64,000 bases of DNA. Origin: Candidatus Peribacteria bacterium (GTDB taxonomy: Bacteria; Patescibacteriota; Gracilibacteria; Peribacterales; Peribacteraceae). Below, one piece after another: positions 60,044 to 64,000 of this stretch. The notes under the pieces were generated by a model, which was not told where the DNA came from, did not search any database, and saw only the letters and a program-made list of their open reading frames with translations. The stretch covers positions 1,068,146 through 1,132,145 of the forward strand of contig CP082927.1 in the NCBI GenBank assembly GCA_023038255.1, in the 5' to 3' direction. The position numbers and the translations under genes were made by a program. Positions within the stretch are counted from its first letter, which is position 1. The number at the start of each line of letters is the position of its first letter.

Positions 60044-61129
60044 ATGAAGATCCTCGTTACGGGTTCGGCAGGTTTAATAGGTTCGGAAGCAGTCAAACAT
60101 TACTGTACCGGTAGCCACGATGTGCACGGAATTGATAACGACATGCGAAAGTATTTTTTCGGAGAGGGCGCATCAACCGACTGGAACAGAAAGCAGCTGG
60201 AACAGACGTTCCCAAACTACACACACCACACGCTGGACATCCGCGATCTGGCAGGACTAGAGACACTCTTTAAGGCAGAGAGATTCGACCGCATTATCCA
60301 CACCGCCGCACAACCGTCCCACGACTGGGCTGCCAAAGAACCACTCACGGACTTTGGCGTGAATGCGCAGGGAACACTGAATTTGCTTGAACTCACGCGT
60401 CTCCATTCCCCGGAAGCGGTCTTCATTTTCACCTCAACCAACAAAGTCTACGGCGACACACCGAATGCCCTCCCGCTTTTGGAGCTTGAGACACGCTACG
60501 AACTCCCCATGGATCATCCGTTCTACAAAGGAATCGATGAATCGATGAGCATCGACCATTCCACGCACAGCGTCTTTGGCGCCTCGAAAGTGGCAGCCGA
60601 TGTGATGGTGCAGGAATACGGCAAGTACTTCGGCATGAAGACCGGCGTCTTTCGTGGAGGCTGCCTGACAGGCCCCTCCCACTCCGGTGCAAAACTTCAC
60701 GGCTTCCTCGCGTACCTCGTCCTCTCGATTGCAAAAGGCCAGCCGTATACGATTATGGGATACAAGGGGAAGCAGGTCCGCGACAACATCCACTCCAGTG
60801 ATGTCATCAGCGCCTTTGATGCATTTGCAGACAATCCCCGCTGCGGCGAAGCCTATAACATTGGCGGCACACGCTTCAGCAATATCTCCATGGTCGAGGC
60901 AATCCGGAAAGTGGAAGCGCTCACGGGTAACAAAGCAGATGTCACCTACACCGACGAAAACCGCATTGGTGACCATATCTGGTACATTTCCGACATGAGC
61001 AAGTTTCAGAGCCACTATCCCGCCTGGAAGCAGCAATACGACATTGATACGATCCTGGAGCAGATGGTCGCAAGCATCCCTGAGCGCAACAATGTAGAGG
61101 CAAAAGTTGCTACACTGTCCGCACTATGA
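60044..61129 (+). CDS. NAD-dependent epimerase, CDP-paratose 2-epimerase-like
   Basis: A 361-residue SDR matching the CDP-tyvelose/paratose 2-epimerase type. [40 protein letters not shown], the specific [75 protein letters not shown] and [22 protein letters not shown] are visible. The catalytic YxxxK appears as FGASK, with Phe where Tyr is usual, as in this subgroup. A TACCAT hexamer ends 6 nt before the ATG. It starts an operon of two epimerases and a GT2, joined by 4-nt overlaps. Confidence 0.88.
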   Translation: MKILVTGSAGLIGSEAVKHYCTGSHDVHGIDNDMRKYFFGEGASTDWNRKQLEQTFPNYTHHTLDIRDLAGLETLFKAERFDRIIHTAAQPSHDWAAKEPLTDFGVNAQGTLNLLELTRLHSPEAVFIFTSTNKVYGDTPNALPLLELETRYELPMDHPFYKGIDESMSIDHSTHSVFGASKVAADVMVQEYGKYFGMKTGVFRGGCLTGPSHSGAKLHGFLAYLVLSIAKGQPYTIMGYKGKQVRDNIHSSDVISAFDAFADNPRCGEAYNIGGTRFSNISMVEAIRKVEALTGNKADVTYTDENRIGDHIWYISDMSKFQSHYPAWKQQYDIDTILEQMVASIPERNNVEAKVATLSAL

Positions 61130-62238
61130 AGATCCTCGTAACCGGCGGAGCCGGATTCATCGGCTCTTTTATAACCGATGCGTTGATTGAACGTGGCGAC
61201 ACGGTGCGGATTTTTGATTCGCTGGAAACACAGGTCCATCCGGACGGAAAGCCGGAGTATCTGAATGAGAAAGCGGAATTCATCCACGGTGATGTCCGCA
61301 ATATTGATGAGTTCCGGAAAGCGCTCAGCGGCATGGATACGGTGATCCACTGCGCGTCTGCAGTCGGTGTTGGTCAGTCCCAGTACGAGATCAAGCGCTA
61401 TACCGATATTAACGTAGGCGGCACCGCAAACCTGCTCCAGCTCCTGATTGAGAAAGACTGCACGGTGAAACAGATTCTGATTCCAACAAGCATGACGTCC
61501 TATGGCGAAGGCTTGTACCGATGTGAGACGCACGGCGATGTCCGCCCGGGCCTGCGTCCGGTGGAGCAGATGGAACAGCATGATTGGGAACCGCACTGTC
61601 CGGTCTGCGGAGCATCTGCAGAAGGTGTACCTATCAAAGAAGATGCCCTGCGTGAATCCGGCACCATCTACGCACTCACGAAAAACATGCAGGAAGATAT
61701 GGTCATGAATATCGCGCCGCTCTACGGCATCAAGGCGACCGCCTTCCGCCTGTTTAACGTCTATGGACCGCGCCAGAGCCTGAGCAACCCGTATACCGGT
61801 GTGACCGCCATTTTCCTCTCCAGACTTAAAAACAATCAATCCCCTGTCATCTACGAAGACGGCAAACAGTCCCGTGATTTCATTTCGGTCCACGATGTCG
61901 CCCGTGCCTTTCTGCTCGCACTCGATACCGATGCCGCAAACGGACAGGTATTCAATATTGGCAGCGGCCACCGGACGTCCATTGCAGACATTGCCGCAAC
62001 GCTCTCAAAGCTGACCGGCATCGATGTCCCGGCAAAGATCACCGCAGAATTCCGGAAGAACGATGTGCGTCACTGTTTTGCAGATACCACGAAAGCAGAG
62101 TCGATCCTTGGTTGGCAGCCGACCGTCAGCTTTGAAAAAGGCATGGAAGAACTTGTGTCGTGGGGCGAAAAGCAGGAGGCTGTAGACAAATTTGCAGAAG
62201 CAGAAGCTGTCCTGAAAAACCTCAACCTCCAGTCATGA
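61126..62238 (+). CDS. NAD-dependent epimerase, dTDP-L-rhamnose 4-epimerase-like
   Basis: A 370-residue [70 protein letters not shown], and an inserted zinc-ribbon-like [17 protein letters not shown] block, a mark of the dTDP-L-rhamnose 4-epimerase subgroup. The active site is [12 protein letters not shown], with Tyr and Lys spaced as Yxxx[26 protein letters not shown] follows. It forms dTDP-6-deoxy-L-talose in characterised members. No RmlC/RmlD genes are in the window, so substrate is inferred. Confidence 0.86.
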   Translation: MKILVTGGAGFIGSFITDALIERGDTVRIFDSLETQVHPDGKPEYLNEKAEFIHGDVRNIDEFRKALSGMDTVIHCASAVGVGQSQYEIKRYTDINVGGTANLLQLLIEKDCTVKQILIPTSMTSYGEGLYRCETHGDVRPGLRPVEQMEQHDWEPHCPVCGASAEGVPIKEDALRESGTIYALTKNMQEDMVMNIAPLYGIKATAFRLFNVYGPRQSLSNPYTGVTAIFLSRLKNNQSPVIYEDGKQSRDFISVHDVARAFLLALDTDAANGQVFNIGSGHRTSIADIAATLSKLTGIDVPAKITAEFRKNDVRHCFADTTKAESILGWQPTVSFEKGMEELVSWGEKQEAVDKFAEAEAVLKNLNLQS

Positions 62239-62945
62239 TTTCCGTCGTCATTCCCGCCCACAACGAAGAGCGCAACATCCGCACCACCGTGCTGGGCGTT
62301 GTGACGAATGTGAAAAATCCGCATGAGGTGATCGTGGTTGCGGACCATTGTTCGGATAAGACTGAGGAGATCGTGACAGAACTGATGCAGGCCTATCCGC
62401 AGATAAAAATGGTGAAGAATACCGAGCGGAAAGGCAGTTTCAGTAATTCCGTGATTACCGGCCTCAAAGCTGCAACAGGTGATCTGGTTGTACCGGTGAT
62501 GGCCGATAACTGTGATGACCCAACAACGATTGATCGAATGGCAGCTGCGATGACAGAACGATCTGCCGATGTCGTGTGCGGATCGAGATACATCAAAGGC
62601 GGACACAAAGAAGGCGGGCCCATTCTCCAGAACATCCTCTCCCGCGTCGTCTGCTACAGCCTGAAAATCCTCACCGGCGTCCCCACCTGGGACTGCGCAA
62701 ACTCCTACAAAATGTACCGTCGTCCATTCCTCCAGAGCCTCCCGTTTGATATCCCCGATGCCGGCACCGAGTACTCCATGGCCCTCCTCTTCCGCGCCTA
62801 CAAAGCAGGCGGCAAAATCACCGAAATCCCGACCAGCTGGAAAGGCCGGCCTATGCCGATCGGTCAGGAATGGAAAATCCTGAAGCGGTTCCCGGGATAC
62901 TGGTACTGGTATAACCGGGCAATCAAGAAGAAGGTGCAGGAATAA
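62235..62945 (+). CDS. Glycosyltransferase family 2
   Basis: A 236-residue GT-A enzyme from [33 protein letters not shown] replaces the usual VDDGSxD; then NTERKGSFSNSVITGLKAATGDLVVPVMADNCDD with the metal site MADN, and DCANSYKMYRRPFL in the acceptor region. It is similar to prenyl-phosphate glycosyltransferases. The start is 4 nt inside the upstream gene's end. Confidence 0.89.
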   Translation: MISVVIPAHNEERNIRTTVLGVVTNVKNPHEVIVVADHCSDKTEEIVTELMQAYPQIKMVKNTERKGSFSNSVITGLKAATGDLVVPVMADNCDDPTTIDRMAAAMTERSADVVCGSRYIKGGHKEGGPILQNILSRVVCYSLKILTGVPTWDCANSYKMYRRPFLQSLPFDIPDAGTEYSMALLFRAYKAGGKITEIPTSWKGRPMPIGQEWKILKRFPGYWYWYNRAIKKKVQE

Positions 62946-63872
62946 TCAGCGCTGATCCACCCCATTGAATCGTGAATGCACGAGACGATCGATGATTTCA
63001 GGCAGGCGTACTGGCTGCATCATTTCCTCTAGTGATTCATCTGAATGAAGGATTGTAGCGACAATTGCGCGTAGGCGTTCAATGCCGATCATATTAAAAA
63101 GACGCCGCTCAACTGCATGACCGACTTCCTGTTGTGCATCAAAAGTTGGCATATTAAAACCATCACGGCTTACTCCTTCATTGTTCAGATTCTGATATGC
63201 AGAATTTGTACGATTCATATTCATGCGTTTATCCAGATCGTTCTCAAGGTATCCTGTTTCGGCATTGATAAATGCGGGATCAATAGGAGCAGAACCGCGC
63301 GTAATATCATCAACGTAATGCAGAACCAGCCACGCAATATCCGCTTCTGACAGATTTTCTTTGCTAAGAATATATCGGGCCTCGGGGATACTTGTGTGTC
63401 CGGCAGCCATAGAAATATGAACGATGTCGGAATCAAATCCTTCATTATTAATATTCGTCCAAGTGCGCGCTCCAGCCTGATCATAGGCATCCCATTCTGA
63501 TGTTGATTCCCTCTTAGCGTGCTGCATCAGCAGTCTTTCCTCATACTTTCCGGCATCATGTAAAATAGCCGCCGTCTGCAGTTTCTTTTTCATATCAGCA
63601 GACAGATCAACAATAACTCCCAATTCATGCACACGTGCAGCAACAACGAGTACATGTTCAAGCACGCCCTGTCGTCCCGGGTTTGCAGGTTTGTCCGCTT
63701 CATAACGCTGTTCGAGTTCAGCACGATAATGATGCATTCTTGGCGTATCGAAATGACCACTTTCCTTATGCATTCTCCATGCAGTCAAGGGAACACTCTG
63801 AGCTAAATCGCTAAAAAACTGTGTCTTTGTTGGCAATGAATCAGTCGGTTCTGAATCAGGATGAGAAAGCAT
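62946..63872 (-). CDS. HD-domain hydrolase-like protein
   Basis: A 308-residue protein from MLSHPDSEPTD. It has an HD-type metal-phosphohydrolase core: H in GVLEHVLVVAARVHELG, the HD pair in TAAILHDAGKYEERLL, an AAGHTSIPEA block and a final D in LVLHYVDDITRG. Substrates of such proteins are nucleotides or phosphomonoesters; none can be assigned. The start at 63872 is fixed by a well-formed promoter 7 nt upstream. A longer frame to 63944 would run through that promoter. It ends one base after the convergent GT2 stop. Confidence 0.75.
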   Translation of the reverse strand: MLSHPDSEPTDSLPTKTQFFSDLAQSVPLTAWRMHKESGHFDTPRMHHYRAELEQRYEADKPANPGRQGVLEHVLVVAARVHELGVIVDLSADMKKKLQTAAILHDAGKYEERLLMQHAKRESTSEWDAYDQAGARTWTNINNEGFDSDIVHISMAAGHTSIPEARYILSKENLSEADIAWLVLHYVDDITRGSAPIDPAFINAETGYLENDLDKRMNMNRTNSAYQNLNNEGVSRDGFNMPTFDAQQEVGHAVERRLFNMIGIERLRAIVATILHSDESLEEMMQPVRLPEIIDRLVHSRFNGVDQR

Positions 63873-63879
63873 ATTTGAT

Positions 63880-63907
63880 ATATTAATAAAATTTACATAT
63901 TTGTCAA
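63880..63907 (-). promoter_or_regulatory. Leaderless-type promoter of the HD-domain gene
   Basis: Minus strand: perfect TTGACA at 63907-63902, 16-nt spacer, TAATAT at 63885-63880, then 7 nt to the ATG at 63872. The -35 lies inside the last codons of the upstream gene. Confidence 0.75.
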
Positions 63908-64000
63908 TATGCCCACAATCCTCTCCCCCGTCTGCCCATCCCACAAATCCGGTACCGTCACATCAAGCGGAACAGGGTGTTCAGCAAACGCGAGCATAAT
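63893..64000 (-). CDS. UDP-N-acetylglucosamine 2-epimerase family protein, C-terminal fragment (5' end outside window)
   Basis: The frame is open from the window edge to a TAA at 63895-63893, giving 35 residues. They include FAEHPVPLDVTVPDLWDGQTGERIVGIL, the typical C-terminal tail of WecB-like epimerases (PDLWDGxTAxRIV). It is the second family member in the window. Only the tail is visible, so activity cannot be judged. Confidence 0.7.
   Translation of the reverse strand: MMLAFAEHPVPLDVTVPDLWDGQTGERIVGILTNM

Noticed and set aside
61015-61971. 318-codon minus-strand open frame opposite two SDR genes
   Set aside because: Spans the overlap of two well-supported epimerases on the other strand; no protein features.
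1-64000. Recoded TGA (glycine), as in Gracilibacteria
   Set aside because: Many genes end in TGA in 4-nt overlaps with the next start, and prfB retains its TGA-dependent frameshift.
1-64000. CRISPR arrays, transposases, integrases or prophage genes
   Set aside because: No direct-repeat/spacer array and no recombinase-like protein was found; the repeats present are short tandem strings or isolated palindromes.

Overview
This window is a bacterial chromosome segment of roughly even base composition that uses the standard code: TGA ends many of the genes and is not read as glycine. Gene density is very high, with many 1-4 nt start/stop overlaps. Small intergenic spaces, several proteins with no recognisable family, a fermentative oxidoreductase plus ADP-forming acyl-CoA synthetase pair and a bacterial histone-fold protein fit a Patescibacteria (CPR) member, possibly Peregrinibacteria-like. 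That placement is inference; no rRNA gene is present to settle it.

Layout. 1-7.7 kb (minus strand): a partial membrane protein (candidate anti-sigma factor), an ECF sigma factor, guaA, an O-antigen ligase-like protein, a UDP-GlcNAc 2-epimerase, a divergent cis-prenyltransferase and gpmA. 7.8-11.5 kb: a WecG/TagA transferase, a cysteine-less DsbA-like lipoprotein, DUF167, trmD and a GT2 transferase. 11.5-19.7 kb is the energy block: flavodoxin-korA-korB (2-oxoacid oxidation to acyl-CoA), then a fused ADP-forming acyl-CoA synthetase (acyl-CoA to acid plus ATP), a NIF3-like protein and a membrane protein. 19.7-25.2 kb is the information-processing block: infC-rpmI-rplT, prfB with a programmed frameshift, tRNA-Ser(CGA) and a tandem histone-fold protein. 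25.3-64 kb is almost entirely surface-polysaccharide synthesis. It holds nucleotide-sugar dehydrogenases, about ten SDR epimerases/dehydratases, GDP-fucose genes (gmd, fcl), a dTDP-sugar pair, an ABC flippase-like exporter, asparagine synthase, many glycosyltransferases, and a heptose set: cupin-HldA kinase fusion, GmhB-HldE2 fusion, a GT9 heptosyltransferase and HldD. The block is interrupted by a small group of unknowns that includes an HExxH protein, and it ends with an HD-domain protein and the 3' end of another UDP-GlcNAc 2-epimerase.

How it works together. Sugars are activated (UDP-, GDP-, dTDP- and ADP-linked), assembled by GT2, GT4, GT9 and WecG enzymes on a prenyl carrier, and probably flipped by the ABC protein. 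O-antigen-ligase-like and GT-C membrane proteins would transfer or modify them outside. ATP would come from 2-oxoacid fermentation.

Two genome-wide habits stand out. First, a -10 hexamer sits exactly 6-7 nt before the start codon in at least a dozen genes on both strands, and Shine-Dalgarno motifs are largely missing, so leaderless mRNAs are likely. Second, short repeats (palindromic GTGTCA...TGACAC elements, GGGTTAT heptamers, AGCTAGAAGCT strings) lie between genes and, for the first two, also in frame inside genes.
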